Notes under the pieces: generated by a model
Told to the model about the DNA's origin: nothing
Seen by the model: only the letters and a program-made list of their open reading frames with translations
The model's database searches: none
Origin: a virus
IMG/VR virus record: IMGVR_UViG_3300036790_000425
Coordinates: 98,436 to 162,435 of that record
DNA length: 64,000 nt
Reading direction: 5' to 3' (one strand)
Position numbers and translations under genes: made by a program
Shown: in pieces, positions 26,269 through 35,454 of the stretch
Layout of the letters: each line of letters opens with the position of its first letter
Position numbering within the stretch: the stretch's first letter is position 1

Positions 26269-28293
26269 TCAGCTCCCGGGCGGCAGGGAAGCCGGCGGCT
26301 GGTAGCTGCCCGATGCCGCCGGGGGCGGGCTCTCCTGCGGGATCAGCGGCCCGTTCAGCTGCTCGATCCAGGCATAGCTCACCGGTACCCGGGTGTAAGT
26401 GCCGAGCGCGACGGCCAGCAGCTCTCCCGGCGGCGGGATGACGTAGGCCACCGAGGCGCGCGGATCCTCCAGGCTGGCGTTCATCAGGTTGTAGGCGATG
26501 GCCGCCGTCTGCTGCCACGGCGTGGCGAAGCCGGTCCGCAGGGTGACCCGGCCGGGCACCGCGAGCTGGTAGCGGCGGCCGTCGGAGCGGAACATGTAGT
26601 CCAGTGTGTGAGCCCGGAAGTCCGGGGTGGCCTGGATGGAGACCGTGCCGGGATTGACCACGCCCTTGCGGCTGCGCTGGAGGTTCTGCTCGGTGTCGGT
26701 CAGGATGGCCGGCCGGATGATCAGCGCCCGCACGCCGGGAACCTGGACCGTGGCCGCCGCGATGATCTGGGTGCCGAAGCACAGCGTGCACCGGTACTGG
26801 TTACCCTGCCCGTAGGCGGCAGCGATCGCTGCCTCCGGGCCGGTACCGTAATCGGGCTGGGCCGGGCTCAGCGGGATGACCCGGCCCGGCTCGAAGCACC
26901 TGGTGCAGCGCTGCGCGATGCCCGCGGCCAGGTCCTCGGGCCGCCACAGCAGGCAGAACATGACCAGCTCCCCGTACTGCCACAGGGCCTGGGCGTGCCG
27001 CTGCCGCTCCTGCTCGATCGTGAAGTGCTGGACGTCGCGCTGCCAGGCCGGCTGCTCGCGCGGCGGCGGCGCGGACCAGGGGGTGATCCGGGTCTCCGCG
27101 ACCGTGGTCATCGAGGCGCTGGCGGCCATCACGGCCTGAGTGACGACAGTATTAAGCGGCACGGCGCTGAGAGCCGCCGCAGCGCTCAGCGGGGCACGGG
27201 CCAGGGCATCACCCGTGGCCGTCGCCCGCAGCGTCATGGCGGCCCGCAGGGACGCGCGGGCGGCCCTTGAGACGCCGGCCGCGGCGGCGAGGTGCGGGCT
27301 GGCGGCCAGGTGCGCCGCCGGGTGCACCAGCGGGATGGCCTGGAGGACCGGGGAGGCACTCAGGTGGGCGGCCGTGACAGCGGTCCGGCGTGCTGCCGCC
27401 TGGACGGCCGCAGCTGCGCTCAGGTGGGCCGCGGCGGGGATGACGCGGCCTCCGGTGACGGTCAGCCGGGGCTGGGCGCTCAGGCCCGCTGAGGCCCGCT
27501 GGGACCGGAAGCCGTCAGCTGTCAGCAGGGCGTGCGCCGTGAGCGCGGCAGCGGCCCGCCCGGTGACCGAGGCAGCGCCCGCGAGGTGAGCCGAGGCGGC
27601 CAGGGCAGCGCGGGCCGCCCGGAGCGCGATCGCCGGGGCAGTCAGGACCGGGATGGCGGCCAGGTGCACCGCAGACTGGGAGGTCGCGGCCGTCAGGACA
27701 GGGACCGCGGCCAGGTGAGCCGAGACCCGGACGGTCAGCAGCGGGACGGCACCGAGGGCGGGCGCGGCGGCCAGCGGGATGACTGCGAAGTGGCTCACCA
27801 GCGCGCCGGCTTGCAGTACCGGGCTGGCGGCGAGCGCGGCGGCCCCGGCGCGGGCCGTGCTGGCCGAGGCGGTCAGCTGGCTGCCGGCTGCGAGCACCGC
27901 GCCGGCGGACTGGCCGGGGACCAGCAGGACAGGATCAGCGGCCAGGTGCACGCTGACGGCCGACACCGATGCGGTCAGGACCGGCAGGGCATGCAGCGCG
28001 GCGGCGGCCTGCGCGGTGACCAGGGCCCCGGCGGTGAGCTGCGGGTCGGCTGACAGCGTCGGGACGAAGGCGCTGGCGGTCAGCACCGGGCTGGCGGCCA
28101 GGGCGGCCCGGGCGTTCTTGATGACCCGGGCCTGGGCGGTCAGTCTCGGGGCGGCGGCCAGCGCGGTCGCGGTGCCGCCGACACCCAGGGTGAAGGCGGC
28201 GGCCAGCGGGGCCGCGCCGCGCTGGGTGAAGGACCCGGCGGCAGCCAGCCGGAATCCGGCGGAGAGCGCCGCGGCAGCGTTCACGGTGGCCAC
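26269..28293 (-). CDS. Alanine-rich repeat protein with Cys4 C-terminal domain
   Basis: 674 residues. The first 400 are about 18 tandem copies of a 20-23-residue unit of the type AALAASPVLTAxAxV, giving extremely Ala-rich sequence. The C-terminal 250 residues are a separate domain with two CxxC knuckles (RCTRCFE, YRCTLCFG) that probably bind zinc, followed by beta sequence, similar in layout to neck or connector proteins. A second protein with the same repeats is encoded at 60070-62454 on the other strand. Function of the repeats unknown. Confidence 0.8.
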   Translation of the reverse strand: MATVNAAAALSAGFRLAAAGSFTQRGAAPLAAAFTLGVGGTATALAAAPRLTAQARVIKNARAALAASPVLTASAFVPTLSADPQLTAGALVTAQAAAALHALPVLTASVSAVSVHLAADPVLLVPGQSAGAVLAAGSQLTASASTARAGAAALAASPVLQAGALVSHFAVIPLAAAPALGAVPLLTVRVSAHLAAVPVLTAATSQSAVHLAAIPVLTAPAIALRAARAALAASAHLAGAASVTGRAAAALTAHALLTADGFRSQRASAGLSAQPRLTVTGGRVIPAAAHLSAAAAVQAAARRTAVTAAHLSASPVLQAIPLVHPAAHLAASPHLAAAAGVSRAARASLRAAMTLRATATGDALARAPLSAAAALSAVPLNTVVTQAVMAASASMTTVAETRITPWSAPPPREQPAWQRDVQHFTIEQERQRHAQALWQYGELVMFCLLWRPEDLAAGIAQRCTRCFEPGRVIPLSPAQPDYGTGPEAAIAAAYGQGNQYRCTLCFGTQIIAAATVQVPGVRALIIRPAILTDTEQNLQRSRKGVVNPGTVSIQATPDFRAHTLDYMFRSDGRRYQLAVPGRVTLRTGFATPWQQTAAIAYNLMNASLEDPRASVAYVIPPPGELLAVALGTYTRVPVSYAWIEQLNGPLIPQESPPPAASGSYQPPASLPPGS

Positions 28294-28296
28294 TGG

Positions 28297-28551
28297 CTAC
28301 TCCCCCGCTGGCGCGTGCTCGTGCTCCCGGCCGGTGGTCTCCCGGTACAGGTCGGCCGCGATCTTGCGGGCCAGGCGGGCCTCCAGGAGCGCATCCTGGG
28401 CCGCCTTGCTGCTCTCCCGCCGCATCCAGCTGACGGCGCGCGACAAGGGCCTGCGGGCCAGGTAGGCGGCGACCACGGTGATCAGGGCCTCCAGGGGCAT
28501 CGCGCCGATGTTGCCGCCAACCCAGGTCCAGTAGCGACCGAACACCGGCAC
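28297..28551 (-). CDS. Small membrane-associated protein
   Basis: 84 residues from GTG 28551; a GTG at 28545 is better spaced from GGGAGG. One hydrophobic helix (MPLEALITVVAAYLARRP) followed by a charged helix (SSKAAQDALLEARLARKIAADL). Three bases before the Ala-repeat gene, so probably co-translated. No family recognised. Confidence 0.68.
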   Translation of the reverse strand: MPVFGRYWTWVGGNIGAMPLEALITVVAAYLARRPLSRAVSWMRRESSKAAQDALLEARLARKIAADLYRETTGREHEHAPAGE

Positions 28552-28585
28552 CTCCCGGGCTGCTCACATCTTCTGTGGGCAACGG

Positions 28586-28623
28586 CAGAGCCCCTGGCGC
28601 CGGGGGCGAGTCCAGGGGCTCTG
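28586..28623 (-). terminator. Rho-independent-type hairpin
   Basis: Perfect 12-bp stem (CAGAGCCCCTGG) with a 14-base loop, between the small accessory genes and the connector genes. No T-run; actinobacterial terminators often lack it. Confidence 0.7.
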
Positions 28624-28752
28624 ATGCAGGAACACGGGGGCAGAACCTGCTGTGGCGGGAGGCCGGGGGTTGCATTCCCGCCGGGGTCAAGATTACCCCC
28701 GGGCGGACTGTTTACTCGGACCTGGCGATCCAGGCGATTCCGCCTGCAACCT

Positions 28753-28974
28753 CTAGCCCGTGAGCGGCCCCAGCACCAGGGGAGCCGGGTGGCGCACCTG
28801 CATGCCGAGCATCTCATCAAGAAGCAGCTGCCGGCGGAACCGGCTCAGGTCCTCCTGCTCGGTGAAGTAGACCATCAGCTCGCGCCGCAGGACACGGCCC
28901 TGGCGACTCCGCCGGCTCCGGGCAGCGCGATCGGGGCTGCGGAGGGAATGCCGGAGACGCTGATGCCGGCTCAT
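28753..28974 (-). CDS. Small basic protein, unknown
   Basis: 73 residues, MSRHQRLRHSLRSPDRAARS then a helical EDLSRFRRQLLLDEMLGM part. ATGA overlap with the upstream gene. The 180 bases after its stop hold only a terminator hairpin. Unknown function. Confidence 0.62.
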   Translation of the reverse strand: MSRHQRLRHSLRSPDRAARSRRSRQGRVLRRELMVYFTEQEDLSRFRRQLLLDEMLGMQVRHPAPLVLGPLTG

Positions 28975-29312
28975 CCCGGCAGGAACTCCAGCATCAGCTT
29001 CCCGTCGGTGATCCTGGCGCGATACCGGCCCGTCTGATCATCTGGCGGCCCCGGCAGGGCATGGACCAGCAGGTGCACCGGGCAGGAGAACAGGTCACCC
29101 AGCCGGTCGCGCAGCGGGTGCCGGACGGTGTAGCTGTCGGCTCCGAAGACCACGACGTGCTCGGTCTCCCGGTCGGACAGGATCTTCTGGGCTGCGCCCT
29201 GGTCAGGGCAGTCCGGGCCCAGGCAGGAGATCATCCCGCCGGCCATCAGGTGCAGGGTCTCTCCGCAGCCCATCGGGCAGCAGGCGCCGGCAATATCACG
29301 GATCGGTGGCAT
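28971..29312 (-). CDS. Small Cys-rich actinophage protein (DUF6085-like)
   Basis: 113 residues. CCPMGCGETLHLMAGGMISC and CPDQGAAQKILSD form a two-knuckle zinc-binding-like domain, and HVVVFGADSYTVRHPLRDRLGDLF is a conserved signature of a small family common in Streptomyces phages (I believe DUF6085). Function unknown. A TAGGAT box lies exactly 6 bases before the ATG, so it is likely transcribed as a leaderless mRNA together with the next gene. Confidence 0.8.
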   Translation of the reverse strand: MPPIRDIAGACCPMGCGETLHLMAGGMISCLGPDCPDQGAAQKILSDRETEHVVVFGADSYTVRHPLRDRLGDLFSCPVHLLVHALPGPPDDQTGRYRARITDGKLMLEFLPG

Positions 29313-29331
29313 GCGGGAATCCTAGCTAAGG

Positions 29332-29529
29332 CTAGATGTTGTTGTCCCAGCCGTGATTGATCTGGTCCGCCGGGCGCGGGGTCCCGGCGGCGAGAACATC
29401 CCACAGCATGCCGGGGTCCTCGCTGTTCTTCAGGGTCACCCTGTCACCGATCCTTACCCGCGCCTCAATCCAGCAGGTCCGGACGGTGGTGCCCGAGCGC
29501 AGGAACGCCTGGGTCAGCAGCTTCGCCAT
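29332..29529 (-). CDS. Small conserved actinophage protein
   Basis: 65 residues, with CWIEARVRIGDRVTLKNSED and the C-terminus DQINHGWDNNI. Similar short proteins with a VGxxVTLKxS core and ending in NNI occur in Streptomyces phages; function unknown. TAGTAT lies exactly 6 bases upstream of the ATG (leaderless type). Confidence 0.75.
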   Translation of the reverse strand: MAKLLTQAFLRSGTTVRTCWIEARVRIGDRVTLKNSEDPGMLWDVLAAGTPRPADQINHGWDNNI

Positions 29530-29613
29530 GCGCCGATACTAGCTGGGCGTTCTCTCCCGGCTCGATCACCAGGGCGATGTCGCCGGGTGACCTCCAGGCG
29601 CAGCGCGTTATCC

Positions 29614-30513
29614 CTAATACCACCTTGCCCACATCCGGGGGCGGGCGGCAACCGAGCCCGCCACACGGGTGGGGGCGTACCGGCCGTAGGTGCCGCCGGA
29701 GACCAGGACCCGGGGGCTGCCCGTCATGATGTGGCGGATCTTGAACACGTCCAGCATCGACTTCAGCTCGGCCTGCTCGTCCTGGAGGACCTGGCGCCAC
29801 CGGTCGGTGTAGTCGCGGCGGTCCTGGCGGGCGATGCCGGGTCCCTGGAAGGCCGGCTGCTCGGTGTAGGCCCGGATCAGCTGCTTGACGCCCTCGACAT
29901 AGGTGTAGCTGGCCAGCAGGCCGCCCCAGAACTCGACCGGGTAGAGCGACCCGCCCGCGCCGTCCAGGGTGTAGCTGGACCACGGCTGGGCCGCCGCGTT
30001 GATCTTGCCCAGGGCGATGGCCATCAGCTGGGCGACCCGGCCGCGCGACCAGTGCGCCTGGAAGTAGCTCTGGAGGTTGGGGCCGCCGCCCGCCGAGTCG
30101 AACAGGTCAGCGAACCGGACCCACACCTGGTCGTTCAGGAAGTCCTGCATGGGCAGCGACAGCGCGTCGTAGTGCGGGTTGGCCGGGCCGATCACCAGGT
30201 AGGCCGCGTACTGCTGCGGCTGGGAGCTGATCTCGTAGCTCCAGTCCAGCTCAGCCTGGCAGGGCTGCCGGGTGTCGGCGCTGGACGGGGTCACCTGGTA
30301 GGTCCCGGCACTCAGCCGCTCGGCCGCGTAGGACTGGATCACCGCGGTGGTGCCGTCCGGGTTCTGGGCCAGCAGCCGGGCCGCCACTGACTGGCCGTCC
30401 GGGTCAGCCAGCTGCCCGCCGATGTAGACCGTGAAGCCGAGCGGCGGCTGGCTGAACTGGCTGATGTACTGCCGCTCGCGCCAGTCCACCAGGTCCGCAT
30501 CGACGATGGTCAT
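29614..30513 (-). CDS. Neck/connector structural protein
   Basis: 299 residues. Begins MTIVDADLVDWRERQYISQF, middle helices (NLQSYFQAHWSRGRVAQLMAIALGKI), then VEFWGGLLASYTYVEGVKQLI. Layout resembles structural proteins lying after the capsid region of Bxz1-type myoviruses. Role inferred from position. Confidence 0.7.
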   Translation of the reverse strand: MTIVDADLVDWRERQYISQFSQPPLGFTVYIGGQLADPDGQSVAARLLAQNPDGTTAVIQSYAAERLSAGTYQVTPSSADTRQPCQAELDWSYEISSQPQQYAAYLVIGPANPHYDALSLPMQDFLNDQVWVRFADLFDSAGGGPNLQSYFQAHWSRGRVAQLMAIALGKINAAAQPWSSYTLDGAGGSLYPVEFWGGLLASYTYVEGVKQLIRAYTEQPAFQGPGIARQDRRDYTDRWRQVLQDEQAELKSMLDVFKIRHIMTGSPRVLVSGGTYGRYAPTRVAGSVAARPRMWARWY

Positions 30514-30522
30514 GCAGCCTCC

Positions 30523-31182
30523 CTACAGAACATTGCCCGAGCTGTAGGTCGATACCAGCGCGATCGCCTTGGCGCCCTTCACCTGGATGGCCGTGGAGTA
30601 GTCGCTGGTGACGTTGATCCGCAGGCCGATCTTGTGCTGGCCGGCCGCGACGTTCGGCACCACGGCGATCGAGGTGGCATTCTCCCCGGCCGTGTGAGCC
30701 GCGTCCGAGGCGTTGCCGGAGAACCGGATCTGCTCGGCGTAGCCGCCGATCAGCTGCTCCACGCCGTCGAAGACGATCGACTGGTAGGCGTCCTGGCTCT
30801 GCTTGTTGGGGTACTGGTAGGTAGCACTCAGGATGACCGTCAGCGCGCACGGCCGGGGCGTGGTGAAGGTCAGGATATTGAAGTTGGGCTGCGCGCCCGG
30901 ATTCACCGCCGTGTTGACGAAGTTCCCGCCTGCGAAGACCGGCACCGAGTCCCGCAGGTCGGCCCAGGCCGTCCCGGTCCAGTAGCTCAGCTGCTTCAGG
31001 TCCGTCATGAAGATCATGCGGCCCTTCTGCGCCGTGCCCCAGTTCGGCCGGGACGTGCTGGTGCAGATGAAGGTGCCGGGACTGGCGTCCAGGATCTCGA
31101 AATTCGAGACGAAGTCACTCAGCTGGAACGGGTCCGACGGGTCGTTCAGCTTGAGATTCTGGACGGACGAGAACGTCGCCAA
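30523..31182 (-). CDS. Virion protein with C-terminal jelly-roll-like domain
   Basis: 219 residues from TTG 31182 (GGGAGG 8 bases upstream, beginning LATFSSVQNLKLNDP). The open frame extends upstream into the previous gene and is rejected. Contains MIFMTDLKQLSYWTGTAWADL, the T/W motif common at fibre junctions, then a beta sandwich with PCALTVILSATYQY. Could be a head fibre or decoration. Confidence 0.68.
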   Translation of the reverse strand: MATFSSVQNLKLNDPSDPFQLSDFVSNFEILDASPGTFICTSTSRPNWGTAQKGRMIFMTDLKQLSYWTGTAWADLRDSVPVFAGGNFVNTAVNPGAQPNFNILTFTTPRPCALTVILSATYQYPNKQSQDAYQSIVFDGVEQLIGGYAEQIRFSGNASDAAHTAGENATSIAVVPNVAAGQHKIGLRINVTSDYSTAIQVKGAKAIALVSTYSSGNVL

Positions 31183-31186
31183 GAGG

Positions 31187-33493
31187 TCAGCCTCCCAGTC
31201 CCGTGCCGGCCTTGACCGTGCCGTCCGGGAGGTAGATCGGGTTGATCGAGTTGGCGGGGTCAAGCGATCCGGTGCCAGACCCGGTCGAGCCCTCATGACC
31301 CGGCTGCGGCGCGTTATAGTTCAGCGGCACCGCGTAGGAGCTGTAGGCCGAGAAGGGACCCAGGCCGGCCTTGTTCCCGGCCGCGGCCCGGAACCGGTAG
31401 CCCTGGCTGTAGGGAGTCGTGCCGTCCGGCTTGTAGATCACCGGGGTGTTCGGGGTCAGGCCCTGAGTGAACACCGCGGTGACCGAGGACGGGTCGGCGC
31501 CGTACCAGTACTCGACGATGATGGTGTCCCCGGCCTTGACGTTCTGCGAGGTGCCCGCGATCGCGATCTGGTACTGGGTCCAGGGACCGGTGCCCACCTG
31601 GGTCACGGTGTAGTCGTAGCCCAGCTCCAGGACCGTGCCGTCCGGCTGCATCGGGTCGTTCTCGGTGCCGCTGATGTTCCGGACGATGACCTGGCCGGGC
31701 GGGGTCACCACGCCGGCCCTGGTGGTCACCGGCAGCGAGGTGTTGGCCGCGGGGGCCTGCGGTCCGGTGCTGGACGGCGGGGCGGTGATGATCAGGGACG
31801 TGCCGACCGGGGTCGGGTGCCCGGCCGCCTGCTGGCGGGTCAGGGTGGAGCCGCCGACCTGGCTGACGTAGGCGTACCAGCCGGTGGCGCCCACGGCGGC
31901 GGCCGGGCTCGGCACCGTGATGGTGGAAGCCGCGCCGGTCGTGGTGACGGAGCCCTGGGAGCTGGCCACGGTCTCGCCGCTGCCGTTGACGTAGGTCCTG
32001 GTCACCTTGTAGACGCCCGCCGCCACGGTGCCGCCCGAGGTAGCCGTGGTCGGCGTCGGCGCTGACGGCGCTGCCAGGGCCGTGGCCAGCGCCCTGAAGG
32101 TGTCAGCCTGGTAGGCCGGCTCGCCCGCTGACGCGCCGCCGGAGGGCGCCGGCTGGCCGTCCAGGACCGGCTGGCCCGAGGCCGGCACGTACAGGGTGCC
32201 CCGGTCCTCGGCCTCCAGCAGGTAGTAGTCCACCGGGATGATGCCCGACGGCACGTCCCAGGTGCAGGACACGCCCCGGTTGACGGCCGTCACTGCCGGG
32301 GTGCCCGGCGCCGCCGGGACCGATGCCGGGATGTTCGAGCCGTAGTAGGTCGCATCGCCGTAGCTGTAGGCCACCGAGATGTCATCGCCGGCCGTGAAGG
32401 CGCCGCCCTCAGCCGGGGTGATGAAGGCCGTGGTCTCCTCGCCGTTCCCGGCGGTGGTCAGCGAGTAGTCGGTGTCCAGCACCATCGCGGCCGGGACGGT
32501 GGTGTCGGTCACCACGATGGTGGACGGGACCAGGCCCTTCTGGCTCAGGTACAGCGGCACGTCCGCGGCAGCCGCGCTGAAGGCGTCGGCCTGGCTGCCC
32601 AGGGCAGTCGGCGCGGCCGGGGCGCCGGAGTACTCGGTGTCAATGTTGCCTGCCGCGTAGGAAGTGTCCACCGGCAGCGGGTTGGCGTTCACCTGGTTGC
32701 CCAGGATGTCGGTCAGCGTGGTGTCCTTGGTGCTGCCCGCCACGCCCGAGGACGGCGCCCGGTACCCGTTCAGGGAGCTGTAGCTGGCCGGCTGGAGGTT
32801 CTCGCCGCCGCCCGTGGTGGTGTCCAGGGTTCCGGACAGGCCGGTGCTCACCGGGGTGAAGTCTTCCGGGGTGCCGCCGCCGTAGACGCCCTCAGTGTCC
32901 GGCGAGCCGAGCGGGGAGCCGAAGGTACCCGGGGAGGTCCCGGTGACCGCGTACTCGGAGCCGGGGGCGCCGGTCTCGGAGCTGGACTGGCTGCCCGCCG
33001 CGGGGTCGGTCAGCGACCCGTACCCGGCCGCTGAGCCCAGGCCGCCCGCGGACGCGCCCTCGGTGTCGGCGTTGGCGGCCTGGCCCTGGGTCCCGGCCGG
33101 GGCCGCGCCGGGCTCGCCCTGGAACTCCCCGAAGTTCCGGGCCTGGTCCTGCTGCATGCCGTACCGGTAGGTGACCCGCGCGGAGTCGCTGTCGGACGAC
33201 GCGGACGAGGAGTTCACCCGGGTTACCGAGTAGGTCAGCGACTCCGGCCCGGCGCCCGAGGGCGTCAGCACGTAGTCGGTGCCCTGGACCAGCGCGGTGG
33301 AGGTGGTCACGTCGAAGACGGTGATCACGTCGGCCGTCGGCGCGTTCCCGGCGGTCTCCTTCGCGGGCACTGAGACGATGCCTGCCTTGCTGAGCGCGGC
33401 CGGGGCGGTGTGGCTCAGCGTGATGGTGTCTACCTGCTCGACGACGCCCTGGGCCGGGACGCCGTAGAAGTCGGGAACGCTGCTGGCGGTCAT
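31187..33493 (-). CDS. Large virion appendage protein with fibronectin III-like domains
   Basis: 768 residues. Beta-rich throughout, with repeats containing TDYxLT (TDYVLTPSGAG, TDYSLTTAGNG) and YRYG/YSYG strand ends, each a separate module. Fibronectin III-like parts occur near residue 400 (VTAVNRGVSCTWDVPSG) and 730 (YRFRAAAGNKAGLGPFSAYS). A Gly/Thr/Ser linker lies at 120-260. Probably a head or neck decoration that binds cell-surface carbohydrate. Overlaps the preceding stop by 4 bases. Confidence 0.78.
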   Translation of the reverse strand: MTASSVPDFYGVPAQGVVEQVDTITLSHTAPAALSKAGIVSVPAKETAGNAPTADVITVFDVTTSTALVQGTDYVLTPSGAGPESLTYSVTRVNSSSASSDSDSARVTYRYGMQQDQARNFGEFQGEPGAAPAGTQGQAANADTEGASAGGLGSAAGYGSLTDPAAGSQSSSETGAPGSEYAVTGTSPGTFGSPLGSPDTEGVYGGGTPEDFTPVSTGLSGTLDTTTGGGENLQPASYSSLNGYRAPSSGVAGSTKDTTLTDILGNQVNANPLPVDTSYAAGNIDTEYSGAPAAPTALGSQADAFSAAAADVPLYLSQKGLVPSTIVVTDTTVPAAMVLDTDYSLTTAGNGEETTAFITPAEGGAFTAGDDISVAYSYGDATYYGSNIPASVPAAPGTPAVTAVNRGVSCTWDVPSGIIPVDYYLLEAEDRGTLYVPASGQPVLDGQPAPSGGASAGEPAYQADTFRALATALAAPSAPTPTTATSGGTVAAGVYKVTRTYVNGSGETVASSQGSVTTTGAASTITVPSPAAAVGATGWYAYVSQVGGSTLTRQQAAGHPTPVGTSLIITAPPSSTGPQAPAANTSLPVTTRAGVVTPPGQVIVRNISGTENDPMQPDGTVLELGYDYTVTQVGTGPWTQYQIAIAGTSQNVKAGDTIIVEYWYGADPSSVTAVFTQGLTPNTPVIYKPDGTTPYSQGYRFRAAAGNKAGLGPFSAYSSYAVPLNYNAPQPGHEGSTGSGTGSLDPANSINPIYLPDGTVKAGTGLGG

Positions 33494-33909
33494 CCTGCAC
33501 TCCGGTCTGTGTCGTCTTCCACGGTCGTCATCGGGCCCAGGCTGGCAGCCTGGTTAGACCAGGGCTGGCTGTGGTCCCGGGTGCGCACCGCCCCGGTCTG
33601 CGCATCCACTTCCATGCCCTGGGCCTCCAGGCGCTCGCGCGCCCGCCGGGCCGCCGCCGTGACCCGCTCCTTATCGCCGTCCGGGTCACCCCGGTTGACG
33701 GTCAGGCCGGGCGAGGTCTGCACCACGTTGGGCGAGACAGCCTCGTCATCGGGGTCCATCGCCCGCAGCGCCCACGCGAGATCCCCGGCCGCGGCCACGT
33801 CGAACGCCTCGGTGACGCCCCGCAGTTCGGTGTGAGCGGCCTGCGGGCCGGCGGTGTCCGAGGTGTCGTAGGTGCCGGTCATGGCGGAGGTATCGCGCGG
33901 GCGCTGCAC
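33490..33909 (-). CDS. Structural-operon protein, unknown
   Basis: 139 residues from GTG 33909, ATGA overlap with the next gene. Charged and helical (KERVTAAARRARERLEAQGMEV). Alternative internal ATG at 33882. Position suggests a scaffold-like or connector-associated protein. Not recognised. Confidence 0.65.
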   Translation of the reverse strand: MQRPRDTSAMTGTYDTSDTAGPQAAHTELRGVTEAFDVAAAGDLAWALRAMDPDDEAVSPNVVQTSPGLTVNRGDPDGDKERVTAAARRARERLEAQGMEVDAQTGAVRTRDHSQPWSNQAASLGPMTTVEDDTDRSAG

Positions 33910-33913
33910 CGGC

Positions 33914-34432
33914 CTAGTCCTCCAGCGTCCAGGGTCCGCTGCCGCGCCGCACGCAGCGCTCAGCCAGGCCGGCGTGCCGCGCGCACAGCGGGGGTCCGTT
34001 GTCCTTCTCCCTTGCCCGGACCGGGATCTGCTCGCCGCAGGGCGCCTCCGGGCGGGTGCCCGGGCCGATGCAGGTGACCACGATCATGTCGTTGTCGGAG
34101 GCCTCGTCGATGCTCTCCCGGACGGTCAGCTCCTCAGCCGCCATCCGGTCGCGGAAGTTACTGGTCTGCCTGGCTAGCGCGGACTGCACGAGCGGGTCTT
34201 CCTCGCCCTCGATCACCTTCAGGACGCCCTGCCGCAGCGAGCGGGCGAAGGCCGGCGCGGCCAGCATCTCGCGCGGGATGGGCTGCACGTCGTCACCGCT
34301 GCGGTCGCCCCGGCCGGCGAAGGTGACCGCGTAGGTCTCCTTCGGGTCCGAGGCGATCACCGTCGGCCCGGACATCATGTTCTGGCACATCACGGGCGCC
34401 TGAACGCCGTAGCTGGCGAGGTCGGCAGTCAT
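33914..34432 (-). CDS. Structural-operon protein with Cys pairs
   Basis: 172 residues: MTADLASYGVQAPVMCQN, then TYAVTFAGRGD, and a C-terminal CIGPGTRPEAPCGEQ...CARHAGLAERC set that may bind zinc. First or second gene after the tRNA array in the direction of transcription. Function unknown. Confidence 0.68.
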   Translation of the reverse strand: MTADLASYGVQAPVMCQNMMSGPTVIASDPKETYAVTFAGRGDRSGDDVQPIPREMLAAPAFARSLRQGVLKVIEGEEDPLVQSALARQTSNFRDRMAAEELTVRESIDEASDNDMIVVTCIGPGTRPEAPCGEQIPVRAREKDNGPPLCARHAGLAERCVRRGSGPWTLED

Positions 34433-34469
34433 GGGTCCTCCTGATCCTTCTGGGCTCCGGGGATAGGTA

Positions 34470-34799
34470 CTAGCCGAGGATGAGGTAGGCGACCACCGAG
34501 GCGTCCGAGGACGAGCTGGAGGAGATCGTGAAGCCGCTCCCCGGGCTCTGCGACGGCACCGACAGATGGCCGGCCGTACCGGAGAGTGCCATGCGGCTCA
34601 CCAGGATGACGGAATCAGCCGTGACCGCCCCGGCCGATACGTTCACCGTGCCGGCAGTCAGGGTCACGGTACCCCAGGACATCGCCGGCAGGCCGCCCAG
34701 CTGCTCATCGTGAGCGGTCAGGGCGTCGGAGATCTGGCCGTGAGCCAGGATGTGCCCGGGCTGCCCGGCAGCAGGATCGTCAGGCGGGATTGTCGTCAT
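34470..34799 (-). CDS. Small virion-type protein
   Basis: 109 residues from ATG 34799 (GGGAGG 6 bases upstream). After a polar start, the C-terminal half is strand-rich (GTVTLTAGTVNVSAGAVTAD, then SSSSSSDASVVAYLILG), typical of head decoration or fibre tips. A CGGAAG junction motif lies upstream. First protein gene after the tRNA array. Confidence 0.65.
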   Translation of the reverse strand: MTTIPPDDPAAGQPGHILAHGQISDALTAHDEQLGGLPAMSWGTVTLTAGTVNVSAGAVTADSVILVSRMALSGTAGHLSVPSQSPGSGFTISSSSSSDASVVAYLILG

Positions 34800-34860
34800 G
34801 CGCACCTCCCTCACTTCTTCCGTGGCGGGAGGCCGGCTCGATAGCGGTGAACACGCATGC

Positions 34861-34935
34861 TGGAGGCCCCTCCGGGAGTTGAACCCGGCTGCGCGGTTTT
34901 GCGGACCGCTACCTTGGCCGCTCGGTCAAGGGACC
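34861..34935 (-). tRNA. tRNA-Cys (GCA)
   Basis: Full cloverleaf with encoded CCA. Anticodon loop CCGCAAA has C at position 33 instead of U. Confidence 0.88.
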
Positions 34936-34936
34936 C

Positions 34937-35013
34937 TGGTGAGCCTGGACGGACTCGAACCGCCGACCTTCTCCTTAGGAGGGAGTAGCTCTGTCCGCTG
35001 AGCTACAGGCTCA
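34937..35013 (-). tRNA. tRNA-Arg (CCT)
   Basis: Acceptor TGAGCCT/AGGCTCA, loop CTCCTAA, encoded CCA. Confidence 0.93.
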
Positions 35014-35019
35014 CGGTGC

Positions 35020-35092
35020 ACCTCCGGTCCGACTCGAACGGACGACCTCTTGGTTCGGAACCAAGTGCGCTATCCACCTGCGCTACGGAGGC
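35020..35092 (-). tRNA. tRNA-Arg (CCG)
   Basis: Acceptor GCCTCCG/CGGAGGT, loop TTCCGAA, no encoded CCA. Confidence 0.92.
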
Positions 35093-35159
35093 TAGACGGC
35101 AAATGCCGCGTATTTCTCATCTAGGACTACCTGGCATACAGCGCCCAAAATGCTACATG

Positions 35160-35208
35160 CTACCTCCAGACCGGAGGCGGTCGCTCTATCCGCTGAGCTA
35201 CGGGTGCT
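35160..35208 (-). pseudogene. tRNA-Arg 5' half
   Basis: Acceptor 5' strand and D-arm (TAGCTCAGCGGATAGAGC) followed by CTCCGGT (a CCG anticodon), but no T-arm or 3' acceptor follow. A truncated copy of an Arg tRNA. Confidence 0.55.
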
Positions 35209-35218
35209 TGATGGTGCG

Positions 35219-35300
35219 TGGCGGAACCAGGTGCCGACCCTGGCCTGTCCGAAGACGACGGTTTTACAGACCGCTGAGCGCGCCGGCGCTCACTTCCGCC
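35219..35300 (-). tRNA. tRNA-Tyr (GTA)
   Basis: Class II variable arm, loop CTGTAAA, acceptor GGCGGAA/TTCCGCC. T-loop is GTCGGCA, lacking the usual T54 and A58. Confidence 0.9.
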
Positions 35301-35376
35301 TGGGGAGGATGACGGGACTCGAACCCGCTCCTACTGGGTCCACAACCCAGCCCTTCGACGCTTCGGGCTCATCCTC
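35301..35376 (-). tRNA. tRNA-His (GTG)
   Basis: Loop TTGTGGA, acceptor GAGGATG/CATCCTC, C73 and encoded CCA. Position -1 is T, so the G-1 identity base is not templated. Confidence 0.9.
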
Positions 35377-35378
35377 AG

Positions 35379-35450
35379 TAGCCGCTGGAGGTACCGATCC
35401 TCCGGCCCCCGCCGTGTGAAAGCGGTGCTCTGCCATTGAGCTAAGCGGCC
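35379..35450 (-). tRNA. tRNA-Val (CAC)
   Basis: Loop TTCACAC, acceptor GGCCGCT/AGCGGCT. T-loop ATCGGTA is non-canonical. No CCA. Confidence 0.9.
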
Positions 35451-35454
35451 ATGC